Source: Marinirhabdus sp050859505
Lineage (GTDB): Bacteria; Bacteroidota; Bacteroidia; Flavobacteriales; Flavobacteriaceae
Assembly (NCBI RefSeq): GCF_050859505.1
Contig: NZ_CP193934.1
Location: 806,001-870,000 of the forward strand
Length of the DNA stretch: 64,000 nt
Reading direction: 5' to 3'
The translations under genes were made by a program, and so were the position numbers. Position 1 is the stretch's first letter, and each line of letters starts with the position of its first letter. Shown piece after piece: positions 1 through 8,247 of this stretch. The notes beneath the pieces were generated by a model that saw nothing but the letters and a program-made list of their open reading frames with translations, was not told the DNA's origin and searched no databases.

Positions 1-315
1 TTTTTTAGCTTTTATAAGTACTTCATCCAGCAATTCTGCATCGGTATCTAATACAATAGTCATGCTAGTGGATGGCGTTGCAACTACTTCTTTGGCTTCC
101 GTCCCAAAATAGGAGATTACCAATACGTTGTCATCTCCTGCTTTTATACTGAATTCACCAGCTGCATTTGTAATGGCTTCAGTAAAAGTGTTTTTAACCG
201 TGATTATGGCGCCTTCAATAACGCCTTTTTCTGAAACTACCTTTCCCTGGGTTTCCTGCGCAAATTGTATGGCAGTTACCAACAGAAAACAAACTAAAAC
301 ACTTTTTTTTACCAT
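1..315 (-). CDS. Exported protein with carboxypeptidase-like regulatory domain (N-terminal part, runs off left edge)
   Basis: Only the first 105 codons are visible; the frame stays open to the window edge. The ATG at 315 is followed by a lysine pair and a hydrophobic run ending in QFAQ, a typical Bacteroidota Sec signal peptide cut near residue 20. Residues about 22-100 look like the small beta-sandwich CarboxypepD_reg-like domain: an EGAIITVKN segment, TNAAGEFSIKAG, then VLVISYFG and finally LDEVLIKAK. In this class the domain usually precedes a TonB-dependent receptor plug and barrel or another large envelope protein; which one cannot be told from here. The gene lies 28 bases downstream of a remnant in the same direction. 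Presence of the domain is well supported; the full protein is unknown. Confidence 0.75.
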   Translation of the reverse strand, partial: MVKKSVLVCFLLVTAIQFAQETQGKVVSEKGVIEGAIITVKNTFTEAITNAAGEFSIKAGDDNVLVISYFGTEAKEVVATPSTSMTIVLDTDAELLDEVLIKAKK

Positions 316-343
316 TTCCTGAAAAAATTTGAAAGCAAAAATA

Positions 344-586
344 TTAATAAAGAAACGTATCCAACGTTATTTTTTGGTTGTATTCTGAAAGATTCACCAC
401 TTTTATTTCTTTAGTTTCGTTGGGCAGCCCATAATTGCGGTACAGCGTATATTTTAAATACGAAGGGTTTTCTTCTTCGGCTTCTCCAACATAATTTACA
501 TTTATGAGCCAACGCCCTTGCTCGGCTTCGTCCAAAATAAATTCTTTGGATACTAAACCATCTTTTATTTCATTTAAATCAAAGTC
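344..586 (-). pseudogene. C-terminal remnant of a longer protein (DUF2135-like tail)
   Basis: The frame is open for about 80 codons from a TAA at 587-589 down to the stop at 344, but has no ATG; the only in-frame starts are weak codons such as TTG at 535. The peptide reads like the end of a bigger exported protein: GRWLINVNYVG, YLKYTLYRNYGLPNETK and KITLDTFLY. This alternating beta pattern with an NYG turn resembles the end of DUF2135-type domains, which is a recalled likeness only. No companion upstream sequence is found in 590-840. The simplest reading is a decayed gene of which only the 3' end survives, just upstream of the gene at 1-315. A genuine short gene using TTG is the alternative. 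Confidence 0.4.
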
Positions 587-784
587 TTAATTAAAAGACG
601 TTATAGCAAAGAACACGTAAGAAACGAACCGTTCTAAAGTATAGTGTTTTTATTTTGAAGCATAATAAGCAGGTTAAAATCTTCCATCAAATTACGCCTT
701 ACTATCGAAGTTTACAACCTAAGTAGGTCGTGATTTATATATCTAGAGTATAACTATGGGGTTTAAAAGTTCAGGTTTTTCCAT

Positions 785-812
785 AAAAAAGACGCCCTGT
801 ACAGAGCGTCTT
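785..812 (-). terminator. Rho-independent terminator after the S9 peptidase gene
   Basis: Arms AAGACGC (789-795) and GCGTCTT (806-812) pair across a 10-base loop. On the minus strand the stem is followed by a run of six T (785-790). It lies about 30 bases after the stop codon at 841. Confidence 0.8.
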
Positions 813-840
813 CTCAAAAATTGTTGGTGTTGTTTTGTAA

Positions 841-3138
841 TTATCCTTTTACAGGAACAATGGTTTCTGGTTTAAGATGCTGGGCAAAGAAACCCATCAT
901 TGCTTTATATAATTGTAATTGATTTTCCTCCTTGCCAAAACCATGACCTTCATCATATTTTACCAAATAGGGAACTTCAATTCCTCTATCCCGTAAGTTT
1001 TGCACCATTTGGTCTGCTTCATTAATATTTACACGAGGGTCGTTTGCTCCTTGTACTACAAAAAGTGGCTTCACAATAGCTTCAGGATGTAATGCTGGTG
1101 ATATTTCGTCCATGATAGCTTTTTCTTTAGGATTGTTTGGGTTGTACCAAATTTTCTCCATTAATGCTCTGTACTTTTCCCAATACGCAGGAAATGTATC
1201 CATAAAAGTGTTCAGGTTACTCACCCCCACATAATCCACTCCACAGGCATATTTTTCTGGGGTTTTTTGCATTCCGCGTAGGACTGCATAACCGCCGTGG
1301 CTTGCCCCATAAATTGCAACTTTATCTTTATCTACCCATCCCTGATGTACGACATAGTCTACACCATCTTCCACGTCGTCCATTGCTTTGCGACCAATTT
1401 GACCAAATCCGGCTTTTAAAAATTCCTTTCCGTAGCCTCCAGAAATTCTGAAATTTACGTGCAATGTAGCATACCCTCTACTGGCAAATAATTGTGCCGC
1501 TGGGTTAAAACCCCAAGTATCCCTAAGCCCTTGCGGACCTCCGTGCGGATTCACGATCAAGGGCAATTTTTCACCTTTTACAGTTCCGTTAGGCAAGGTT
1601 AGGTAACCGTGCAATGTTAACCCGTCTCTACTTTTAAAGGTAATGGGTTTCATGAGTGCCATATCTTCTGCCTGTAGCTGTGGAAGCAATTTGTACAACA
1701 GTTTTACAGTATCCTTTTTTACGTCATACAAATAGTATTCGCCTACAATTTTATCGCTTGTAACTACAACAAGATATTGTAATTCATCGTCGGTACGATC
1801 TACAGTAAAAAATTGCTTTTCGCCAAATTCTTTTTGTAACCGTGTATAAATAGTTTTATAGGTTGTACTCTGCGGAAGTACCACAGCCTTTTCTGCCGTA
1901 TATGAAAAATAGTCTATTTCATAATTACGTTTTCTGGATAACGAAATTCCTGAAACATCGTATGTTTCATTCTTAAATACAGTCTTTATTTTTTTATTTT
2001 TCTTTAGATCGTACAATTGAATCTCCAGCTTGTCGGTGCCCAGGTTAGAAAGCACATATGCGTCGTGTGGATTTTCAGTATTGGGATTGAAAGAGCTAAT
2101 AGCAAAAACATCCCCAAATTCTGCTAAAATAATTTGCTTAAACGCTCCGTCCATTTTGTAGAGTACTTCAGTTTTAACACCATCTACAATTCTTGAAATA
2201 GCACGTAAATTCCCTTTACGGTCAAAATTATATCCTGCAACCGGTGGGTTCCCCTCTATTACCGAATATAATTTTGTGATTTCTCCTGTATTAATATTTA
2301 AGCGGTACGGCTCCTCTTGTTGTGCATTGTCTTTGTTCATTTGCACAATTACATGGTTTTCATCTTCTTTTAGTCCTTCGATAATATTTACTTTTACACC
2401 TTCAAAGGGAGTTAATTCTTTAGAATTTTTACCATCAATATCAACTCCAAAAAGATGGTGGTTTTCATTACCTCCTTTATCTTGAAGGTATAAAATACGC
2501 GTATCGTTTGCCCAAGCGTACCCACGAATTAAATCTTCGCCCTGCTTCATGAGAAGGGTTTCTTTTTGAGTAGCTGTTTCTTTAAGGTAGAGATCACGCT
2601 CGCCAGAACTTCGACGTTTCATATAGGCAATATACGTTCCGTCTGGAGATAATTTGAATGAGTATGCCTCAGGTGTTTTAAAATAATCTTCTACAGCATA
2701 TGTATAATCTCCTTGTTCCAAAGCAGCAAGTTTTGAGATTTCAGCATCACTGGAAGGTAGCGAAGTATTTCCTGGTTTTGTTTTTACTATTTTCTGTAAA
2801 TCAAGTGGGTATTCTTGTCCCATTTGTTGGTATGTACCAGTTATTGCCTCTCCCTTTACAGTGCCTTTATAAGCCATCTTTAATTTTGCTGAAATAATCG
2901 TTAGTACGTTATTTTCCAAAACGGCACTATCCATCTCTATCCCTGTTGCGCCTTGCATGGGGACATCCATAGTTGCTATGAGGTTATCGTTGGTGGTAGT
3001 GAGGTTATAAATTAATTCCATTTCCATACCCTGTACTTCCAAAGTGCCAGAGTAAGTTCCGTTTAATTGTTGTGCATGCATTATATTTCCTATTAAGAGC
3101 AATGCGAAAATACATATATAGTGTTTTATTGTTTTCAT
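841..3138 (-). CDS. Exported S9 family serine peptidase (prolyl oligopeptidase type)
   Basis: A 765-residue protein with a signal peptide ending in MHAQQ (about residue 23). Residues about 25-120 form a small beta-rich domain (LNGTYSGTLEVQG, GTVKGEAITGTYQQ) seen before alpha/beta hydrolases in this class. Residues about 140-500 fit the beta-propeller of S9 enzymes (SPDGTYIAYMKRRSSGERD, LYDLKKNKK). The C-terminal hydrolase carries the triad: Ser613 in GASHGGYA, Asp700 in GANDPRVN and His732 in DEGHGFG. The nucleophile motif has His rather than the commoner Tyr after Ser. The family cleaves short peptides, often after proline or in the dipeptidyl-peptidase manner; the exact specificity cannot be read here. 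It should act in the periplasm, feeding on imported peptides. It follows the small membrane-protein genes in the same direction and ends at a terminator. Confidence 0.93.
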   Translation of the reverse strand: MKTIKHYICIFALLLIGNIMHAQQLNGTYSGTLEVQGMEMELIYNLTTTNDNLIATMDVPMQGATGIEMDSAVLENNVLTIISAKLKMAYKGTVKGEAITGTYQQMGQEYPLDLQKIVKTKPGNTSLPSSDAEISKLAALEQGDYTYAVEDYFKTPEAYSFKLSPDGTYIAYMKRRSSGERDLYLKETATQKETLLMKQGEDLIRGYAWANDTRILYLQDKGGNENHHLFGVDIDGKNSKELTPFEGVKVNIIEGLKEDENHVIVQMNKDNAQQEEPYRLNINTGEITKLYSVIEGNPPVAGYNFDRKGNLRAISRIVDGVKTEVLYKMDGAFKQIILAEFGDVFAISSFNPNTENPHDAYVLSNLGTDKLEIQLYDLKKNKKIKTVFKNETYDVSGISLSRKRNYEIDYFSYTAEKAVVLPQSTTYKTIYTRLQKEFGEKQFFTVDRTDDELQYLVVVTSDKIVGEYYLYDVKKDTVKLLYKLLPQLQAEDMALMKPITFKSRDGLTLHGYLTLPNGTVKGEKLPLIVNPHGGPQGLRDTWGFNPAAQLFASRGYATLHVNFRISGGYGKEFLKAGFGQIGRKAMDDVEDGVDYVVHQGWVDKDKVAIYGASHGGYAVLRGMQKTPEKYACGVDYVGVSNLNTFMDTFPAYWEKYRALMEKIWYNPNNPKEKAIMDEISPALHPEAIVKPLFVVQGANDPRVNINEADQMVQNLRDRGIEVPYLVKYDEGHGFGKEENQLQLYKAMMGFFAQHLKPETIVPVKG

Positions 3139-3165
3139 CTTTTTTAATTTTAAGTGTTTCCGTTA

Positions 3166-3216
3166 TTAAAGCCAAGACAGGATAATACCTATGGTAATTT
3201 CTACGATTGTTATCAT
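3166..3216 (-). CDS. Possible 16-residue hydrophobic peptide
   Basis: ATG at 3216 to TAA at 3166 encodes MITIVEITIGIILSWL, an almost wholly hydrophobic peptide. It lies 10 bases after the stop of the 32-residue gene and in the same direction, extending the series of tiny membrane-protein genes. By length alone it could be chance; only its context makes it worth listing. No function is proposed. Confidence 0.2.
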   Translation of the reverse strand: MITIVEITIGIILSWL

Positions 3217-3226
3217 GATAATTTAT

Positions 3227-3325
3227 TTAAAAGATTAATACTACTAGGAGATAAATGGCGGCTCCGATTACAATGCCAATTCCAAATTTTATAAATTGAA
3301 TTCGTTGTGTGGTTTTGTTTTTCAT
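3227..3325 (-). CDS. Small membrane protein, 32 residues
   Basis: The reading frame has a basic N-terminus (KNKTTQR, then IQFIKFG) followed by one hydrophobic helix (IGIVIGAAIYLLVVLIF) that ends at the stop. This is the build of a single-pass inner-membrane miniprotein with the N-terminus inside. Its ATG overlaps the TGA of the preceding 34-residue gene as ATGA, a strong sign of translational coupling and therefore of real translation of both. Family unknown. Such genes are usually missed by automatic annotation because of length. Confidence 0.6.
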   Translation of the reverse strand: MKNKTTQRIQFIKFGIGIVIGAAIYLLVVLIF

Positions 3326-3426
3326 ATGTGGTGAAAATTTAAATGAATATATGCTGCGATATAGGTATATGCCATAATTGTAAAAGCGATACACCATAGT
3401 AGGGTTTGTTTCTTCGGTTTTTTCAT
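3322..3426 (-). CDS. Small membrane protein, 34 residues
   Basis: The ATG at 3426 lies 4 bases after the stop of the 65-residue gene and the TGA at 3322-3324 overlaps the next ATG. The peptide starts with a basic stretch (MKKPKKQTL) and has one hydrophobic segment (LLWCIAFTIMAYTYIAAYI), then HLNFHHI. It is a likely single-pass membrane protein. Tight spacing on both sides and the positive-inside layout support translation. No family recognised. Confidence 0.6.
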   Translation of the reverse strand: MKKPKKQTLLWCIAFTIMAYTYIAAYIHLNFHHI

Positions 3427-3430
3427 GGTT

Positions 3431-3628
3431 TTACTTTTTTATGGTTTTTGAAAGTTGAAGCGCAAACACATAATAAATTAGTACGATTGTTATGGCAAAC
3501 CAAAACCGAATAGACGTTATATTTATAGCTCCTTTTGAAATATACTCCGTTAAGATTTCTGTTCCAGCCGTAAGGATTCCCATTGTAAAAAGGGCTAATG
3601 CTATATGTTTGTTATTACTATTTTTCAT
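3431..3628 (-). CDS. Small membrane protein, 65 residues
   Basis: A 65-residue protein with two hydrophobic segments: IALALFTMGILTAGTEIL (about residues 9-26) and FWFAITIVLIYYVFALQL (about 42-59), with lysines at both ends. It is predicted to be a hairpin in the inner membrane. It lies 25 bases after the 3654-4073 gene and 4 bases before the 34-residue gene, so it belongs to the same transcript. No family recognised. Confidence 0.65.
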   Translation of the reverse strand: MKNSNNKHIALALFTMGILTAGTEILTEYISKGAINITSIRFWFAITIVLIYYVFALQLSKTIKK

Positions 3629-3653
3629 GACTTTATTTTTAATATTTTATTTA

Positions 3654-4073
3654 TTACAAGATGTTCCCATCTTTAATTTTTACAGTCTCGCTTATCTCAG
3701 CAGATTTAAATGTGAGTTCAATAAGGTCTAGGGTGTTATATCCTGCTACTGTACTTTTTAAATAATCGTTTATTCTAGTGGCTTCTTCAACTACGGTCCC
3801 TTCGTACTTACAATTTTTAAGTATATAAGAAGCTTTTTGGTTGGTAAAACCATCTTCTTTACTAATCTGAAGCCCATATGTTGAAAGGCTAAATTTCACA
3901 TCTTCGCATTCGCAATGTTGATCGATTGCTTTTTCAAGTTTGCCCGTTACTCCAGTATGTAATGTTATGCCTGAGTACATTCCAAAACCAAAGGGTATGG
4001 AGATAAATGTTACCATAACAATTACAAATGCGATGCTAATTCTTTTTGCAATTTTGTTGTCTTGTGTTTTCAT
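3654..4073 (-). CDS. Membrane-anchored protein of unknown function, first of the small-protein operon
   Basis: The frame is open from 4130, but the ATG at 4073 (MKTQDNKIAKRI) puts a short basic tail directly before the hydrophobic segment ISIAFVIVMVTFISIPFGFG and is preferred, giving 139 residues; the longer form would add 19 residues. After the single membrane segment come about 105 polar residues, probably periplasmic, with cysteines in QHCECEDVK and KNCKYEG that could form disulfides. The second half looks like a compact alpha/beta domain. It is not recognised as a known family. It heads the run of tiny membrane-protein genes down to 3227. Confidence 0.6.
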   Translation of the reverse strand: MKTQDNKIAKRISIAFVIVMVTFISIPFGFGMYSGITLHTGVTGKLEKAIDQHCECEDVKFSLSTYGLQISKEDGFTNQKASYILKNCKYEGTVVEEATRINDYLKSTVAGYNTLDLIELTFKSAEISETVKIKDGNIL

Positions 4074-4130
4074 ACTTGTTCGTTTTTTGATTCCCGCTTG
4101 TTTCGGGGTTGTGATTGTTTGATGAGACAA

Positions 4131-4453
4131 ATCTGCAACATAGTACTCCTATATAAAAGAGAAGCCACCCCATTTTAGGAAAATTGGGGTGGCTGTTAAA
4201 TGGTGTCGTGCGTTTAATTTAGTGGGCTAAGGGACTTTCTTCTGAAATTTTAAAAACTAAAAAACTGGCTTCCCTAAATTTATAAATTTGGGTTTCGACG
4301 GGGGTTTTTTAGTGGATACTACGGTTTTGGAAGATTGTAAATTCTTATTGAAAGTGATCCTATTTCAGATAAAATACGCGAGAAATGTTACACAGAGATT
4401 CACGGAGAAATACTTAGTAATTTTAAAAATCGTACCTCGTACCTCAAAATTTA
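4131..4453. other. Gene-free stretch of 323 bases
   Basis: It lies between two left-going genes. It contains the hairpin at 4163-4194 and a second inverted repeat, CCC-T-AAATTT / AAATTTGGG, at 4272-4292. An open frame at 4288-4470 on the plus strand has no coding features and is not accepted. Nothing else is seen. Confidence 0.6.
4163..4194 (-). terminator. Hairpin, probable terminator for the TPR/AraC gene
   Basis: Perfect 9-bp arms AGCCACCCC (4163-4171) and GGGGTGGCT (4186-4194); the inner bases ATTTT / AAAAT can extend the stem. On the minus strand it is followed by CTCTTTTATAT, an imperfect T-rich tract. It is 260 bases from the stop codon at 4454, which is far for a terminator. Confidence 0.45.
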
Positions 4454-6169
4454 TTAGGCGATATTTTTAATGTTCTTAATGTAGAAAGAAGGGTTAAGTC
4501 CCGTATCTTTTTTGAAGTATTTGGTAAAGCTATCGGCGCTTTTGTAGCCTATTTCTTCGGCTATAGATTGGATGGAATACGACCTGAACAACACATCATT
4601 CTTAATACGAACAATGGCATAGTTAATTCTAAGGTCATTTATGTACGTATTGAAGTTCTTCCCAAAATGCGCGTTGATTACTTTGGAAAGATAGGAGGTA
4701 TTGGTGCCAATTTTCTTGGCAACATTGTAGGAGTTGCAGTCTTGTTGTAAAAAGTATTCTTTTTCTTCCAGCTTTTTTAAGCCTGTAAGGATTTGCTGTT
4801 TGGTTTCTTCAGGAACATCGGTGGTTTCCTTTTCTTCTAGTTCTTCATCTTTGGTATCTATAATTTCTTCGGGCGATTGGGCGGCTTCAATTTTTGCGAG
4901 TAGGGCTTCAAATTTTGCTTCGTTTTGCCTTTTGGTTCTGTAAAATTTCAGCAGAAAAAATAATAATAACAGTATAACCAAAGAGGCGCCCAACAAAACA
5001 TATGTCAGATTATTTTGGCTTTGTTCTTTCTGGACCTTTAATGCATCAAACTCTTTTTTAAACTTTTCCCTTTCATCTGTAAGAATTACTTCCTTTGCGG
5101 TATCTTTTAACTTGGTATATTTTTCCTGGGTAGTAAGGTGTTTTTCAAAATAGTAGCTCGCACGTTCAAAATCGCCGGTATGTTTGTACGCTTCGGCCAA
5201 TTGCTCATAGTAATCACTCATAAAACCTTCTTCGGCAGTGGTGACCTTATAGTCATCAAGTCCCTGCTGTAGAATTCTTTTGGCTTCTTCGTGATTTTTG
5301 GCACCCACTTCAACCTTGCCCAAATTATAGGCTTTATTTAATGCAATAATATCATACTCACTTGGGCATACGCCATATCCTTTGTTGTATCTGTCCCTGG
5401 CTATTTTAAAATTATTTTCTTCGAAAGCAATTTCGGCTTCCAACATATATAGAAACGCGGCGTTGCAGGAATCTATTTCTTTAGTCAGAAACCCTTTCAC
5501 TTTTCCAGCAAATATTTTAGCCGAATCCAGCTGTTTTGCCATCACGTACGTTCTGCCTAATGACGTATATGAATACATTACTATATTGTTCTTGTCTTTT
5601 TGTGTGTAGGCAGAATCCAACTGTTTTTCTTGATAATAGGCAAGGGTTCTTTTCCGTATGGCTACTGCTTTTTTTGTGTCACCACTCATATCCATAATGG
5701 TAGCAATTTTGTTGAGTGCTGCTTCCCGGTATTCGTCATTACCATAGGCTTCGGCCAACTCAAGTAATTCATTATAATACTCCAGTTGCTCGTTTGCCGA
5801 AGTAACCACCATTTGCAAGTCTCCTAAAAATAAAAGTGCTCTTAGTTCCAGTTTTCGCAACGTATGAGTCCTTGCAAATACTAAATTCTTTAAAGCTTGC
5901 TCATTAGCACTTTTATAGTCCCTAATGGTAACAAAATGTAACGCAACCGCCTCCATACCAAGCCATTCATTTTCTTTATCGCCTTCCTTTTGTGCTTTTA
6001 AAATATATGCTTTGGAAGCGGTTAATGACTTTTCGCTTTCTATAAAACGATACGTATTTATAGTATCCCTAATAGCATCAAAAGATAATGACATGAGTTC
6101 ATTTTCCGTTTGAGAGGAAACTGTGAATACAGAAATAAAACTTATGAAAAATAAAAAACACGTTCGCAT
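4454..6169 (-). CDS. TPR-containing membrane regulator with C-terminal AraC-type DNA-binding domain
   Basis: The start is set at the ATG at 6169, giving 571 residues: an earlier in-frame TTG at 6211 lies inside the -7 promoter element, while MRTCFLFFISFISVF is a signal sequence. Residues about 30-370 are helical repeats of TPR type (GDTKKAVAIRKRTLAYYQEK, GDFERASYYFEKHL). One membrane helix (YVLLGASLVILLLLFFLL, about 388-408) is followed by a charged coiled linker. The last about 115 residues are an AraC/HTH_18 domain (VAKKIGTNTSYLSKVIN, then SIQSIAEEIGYKSADSFTKY). The layout is a one-protein signalling device: periplasmic TPR sensor, membrane anchor, cytoplasmic DNA-binding domain. This architecture is common in Flavobacteriaceae; the signal and targets are unknown. 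Confidence 0.85.
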   Translation of the reverse strand: MRTCFLFFISFISVFTVSSQTENELMSLSFDAIRDTINTYRFIESEKSLTASKAYILKAQKEGDKENEWLGMEAVALHFVTIRDYKSANEQALKNLVFARTHTLRKLELRALLFLGDLQMVVTSANEQLEYYNELLELAEAYGNDEYREAALNKIATIMDMSGDTKKAVAIRKRTLAYYQEKQLDSAYTQKDKNNIVMYSYTSLGRTYVMAKQLDSAKIFAGKVKGFLTKEIDSCNAAFLYMLEAEIAFEENNFKIARDRYNKGYGVCPSEYDIIALNKAYNLGKVEVGAKNHEEAKRILQQGLDDYKVTTAEEGFMSDYYEQLAEAYKHTGDFERASYYFEKHLTTQEKYTKLKDTAKEVILTDEREKFKKEFDALKVQKEQSQNNLTYVLLGASLVILLLLFFLLKFYRTKRQNEAKFEALLAKIEAAQSPEEIIDTKDEELEEKETTDVPEETKQQILTGLKKLEEKEYFLQQDCNSYNVAKKIGTNTSYLSKVINAHFGKNFNTYINDLRINYAIVRIKNDVLFRSYSIQSIAEEIGYKSADSFTKYFKKDTGLNPSFYIKNIKNIA

Positions 6170-6208
6170 GACTATTGGTAGCTGATGGGTAGTAATTGTA
6201 ACAGGCTT

Positions 6209-6216
6209 CAAAGATA
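6209..6216 (-). promoter_or_regulatory. -7 element of TAnnTTTG type before the TPR/AraC gene
   Basis: TATCTTTG on the minus strand, 40 bases before the ATG at 6169. It matches the Bacteroidota sigma-ABfr consensus. No clear TTG was seen at -33. It argues that the gene has its own promoter rather than depending on the radical SAM gene that ends at 6221. Confidence 0.5.
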
Positions 6217-6220
6217 CTAT

Positions 6221-7297
6221 TTAAAATAAACGCGTCTGCGGATTCTTAAGCTGAAGATAATGCGATGCATCCAGCGGTAATAATTTCTGCTGCGGAAGGT
6301 ATTTCCTTTTCGCCAGTGCCATGGTTTCTTTAATCTGAAGTGCAAACTCTCCCTCGCCACGCATACGGGTTCCAAAACGACTATCGTTTAACGTACCGCC
6401 GTGACAATGGGCTATCTGATTTAAAATCCGTTCGGCTCTGTCTGGAAGTGCTTTGTGGATCCAATCGCTGAAAATTTCAGCTATCTGGCCATTTAAGCGT
6501 ACCACAGTATAGCTAACATCCTTGGCACCTATTTCTGAAACTTTCTTCACCAATGGAAGAATCTCGTGACTATTCAATGAGGGGATGATAGGCGCCATCA
6601 TTACCCGTACGGGAATGTTGTGTTCTGAAAGTACCTCCACCACCTTTAACCGTTGTTTAATAGTTGCGGTTCTTGGCTCTAGTAATCTTCGGGTTTTTTC
6701 TGAAAGTGAGGTGATAGATATGTTTACTGAAATACAATTAAGTTTCGCCAATTCCTTCAGGATATCCAGATCTCGTAAAATCAAACTGTTTTTGGTAATG
6801 ATGCCCGTGGGGTGTTTCCATTTCAGCATCTTTTCTAAACATTTTCGGGTAATTTCGAGTTTGCGTTCTATAGGTTGGTAACAATCTGTATTTCCTGAAA
6901 ATACAATAGGATGCCCCTCCCATGACTTTTTAGTGATATGTTTCTCTAAAAGTTCTGGCGCCGTGGTTTTGTAAAGAATGTTTCGCTCAAAATCCAAACC
7001 CGCTCCGTAGCCCCAATATTCATGGCTGTTACGGGCATAACAATACACACAGCCATGCTCGCAGCCTTGATACGGATTGGCAGAAAACCCCATTCCAACA
7101 TCTGGGCTGTTTACTTTATTAACAAATGTTTTAGGGAATACTTCTATGTATTTTGTTTGGTTGGTGTCTGCCAGTTCACCTTCGGCTTCACAATAATTCA
7201 AGAAATCGTCCCGAAGTTCGTGGCTCAATTCAAAAAACCGATTGTGGATACGCTTTTGCGCACCGCGACCTTTCTGGTGTTCGGGGAGTTGGGACAT
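6221..7297 (-). CDS. PA0069 family radical SAM protein
   Basis: A 358-residue protein. The [4Fe-4S]/SAM motif is Cys79-x3-Cys83-x2-Cys86 in NPYQGCEHGCVYCYARN, and the barrel follows (GHPIVFSGNTDCYQPIE, TGIITKNSLILRDLDIL). The N-terminal block (KGRGAQKRIHNRF) and the overall pattern match the PA0069 group, related to the SplB spore photoproduct lyase group but lacking a proven substrate. Homologues are widespread in bacteria that do not form spores. The gene follows the terminator of the enoyl-CoA hydratase gene by only a few bases and shows no operon link. Confidence 0.9.
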   Translation of the reverse strand: MSQLPEHQKGRGAQKRIHNRFFELSHELRDDFLNYCEAEGELADTNQTKYIEVFPKTFVNKVNSPDVGMGFSANPYQGCEHGCVYCYARNSHEYWGYGAGLDFERNILYKTTAPELLEKHITKKSWEGHPIVFSGNTDCYQPIERKLEITRKCLEKMLKWKHPTGIITKNSLILRDLDILKELAKLNCISVNISITSLSEKTRRLLEPRTATIKQRLKVVEVLSEHNIPVRVMMAPIIPSLNSHEILPLVKKVSEIGAKDVSYTVVRLNGQIAEIFSDWIHKALPDRAERILNQIAHCHGGTLNDSRFGTRMRGEGEFALQIKETMALAKRKYLPQQKLLPLDASHYLQLKNPQTRLF

Positions 7298-7332
7298 AAA
7301 AAAACTTTGAAAAGATGGTTCTCTTCAAAGTT
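7298..7332 (-). terminator. Terminator after the enoyl-CoA hydratase gene
   Basis: Arms AACTTTGAA (7303-7311) and TTCAAAGTT (7324-7332) form a 9-bp stem. On the minus strand the stem runs into seven T (7298-7304) that abut the ATG of the radical SAM gene. The radical SAM gene would thus be expressed by read-through or by a promoter inside this structure. Confidence 0.7.
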
Positions 7333-7383
7333 ATTTAATATTAGGAATATTTCCTAGTTTATTTGGATTAAATCCAATAGATT

Positions 7384-8166
7384 TTATTTTCCAGGAAAAT
7401 CAGCCTTCCGTTTCTGTAAAAATGCCTGGGTTCCTTCTTGGAAATCGGCTGTACCGAAACATTTTCCAAATTGGGTGATTTCTGCTTCAAAACCATTCTC
7501 GCCATCTTCAAAACCTGCGTTGACAGCTTCAATCGCTGCTGCTATAGCCACAGATGAATTTCTTTTAATCTTGGAAGCAAGTTTTTCAGCAAACGGCAGT
7601 AACTCTTCCAAGGTGGTTACGTGATTTACCAACCCATATTGCAACGCTTGGTTGGCATCTATCATTCCTGCAGTCATAATTAGTTCCATTGCGCGGCCTT
7701 TACCTACTAGCTGTGGTAAGCGTTGTGTTCCTCCGTATCCTGGAATAACTCCTAAAGACACTTCTGGCAAGCCCATTTTGGCATTGTCACTGGCAATACG
7801 GAAATGTGCCGCCATTGCTAATTCCAATCCGCCGCCCAATGCAAAACCGTTAACAGCCGCAATCACTGGAGTAGATAAATGCGCCACAAAATCGAATAGT
7901 TTTGCCTGCCCTTCTGCGGCCAGTTTTTCTCCTTGCGAAACTGAAAAATCTGCAAACTCACTAATATCGGCACCAGCCACAAAAGCTTTTTCACCACTTC
8001 CAGTAATAATAATAACCTTTGTTTTTTTGTCTTCGTCGGCCTTTTTAAAAGCTTTATGCAATTCATTAATCGTTGCCTGATTTAAGGCATTTAGCTTTGA
8101 AGGTCTATTTATAGTAATAGTAGTAATATTATTTTCTAAAGCTGAAAGAATATTTTCGTAAGCCAT
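7384..8166 (-). CDS. Enoyl-CoA hydratase/isomerase family protein
   Basis: A 260-residue crotonase-fold enzyme, the usual length. The oxyanion hole segments are seen at KAFVAGADISEF (about 60-71) and FALGGGLELA (about 108-117). Both catalytic glutamates are in place, Glu115 in GGLELAMAA and Glu135 in GLPEVSLG, spaced as in mitochondrial enoyl-CoA hydratase. This supports hydration of 2-trans-enoyl-CoA in the cytoplasm, for beta-oxidation or short-chain (butyrate/crotonyl) metabolism. Chain-length preference cannot be read from the sequence. It stands alone between its own terminator and a histidine kinase gene in the same direction. Confidence 0.92.
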   Translation of the reverse strand: MAYENILSALENNITTITINRPSKLNALNQATINELHKAFKKADEDKKTKVIIITGSGEKAFVAGADISEFADFSVSQGEKLAAEGQAKLFDFVAHLSTPVIAAVNGFALGGGLELAMAAHFRIASDNAKMGLPEVSLGVIPGYGGTQRLPQLVGKGRAMELIMTAGMIDANQALQYGLVNHVTTLEELLPFAEKLASKIKRNSSVAIAAAIEAVNAGFEDGENGFEAEITQFGKCFGTADFQEGTQAFLQKRKADFPGK

Positions 8167-8247
8167 TTTGATTGAGATTTGAGGATTTTGTTAGACTGTA
8201 AAATTACGAAAAAACACAAGTAATTCGCCTACGTAAAGACGCTTATC

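Noticed and set aside
4288..4470. Plus-strand frame of 60 codons
   Set aside because: No protein-like pattern, and its end overlaps the TPR/AraC gene.
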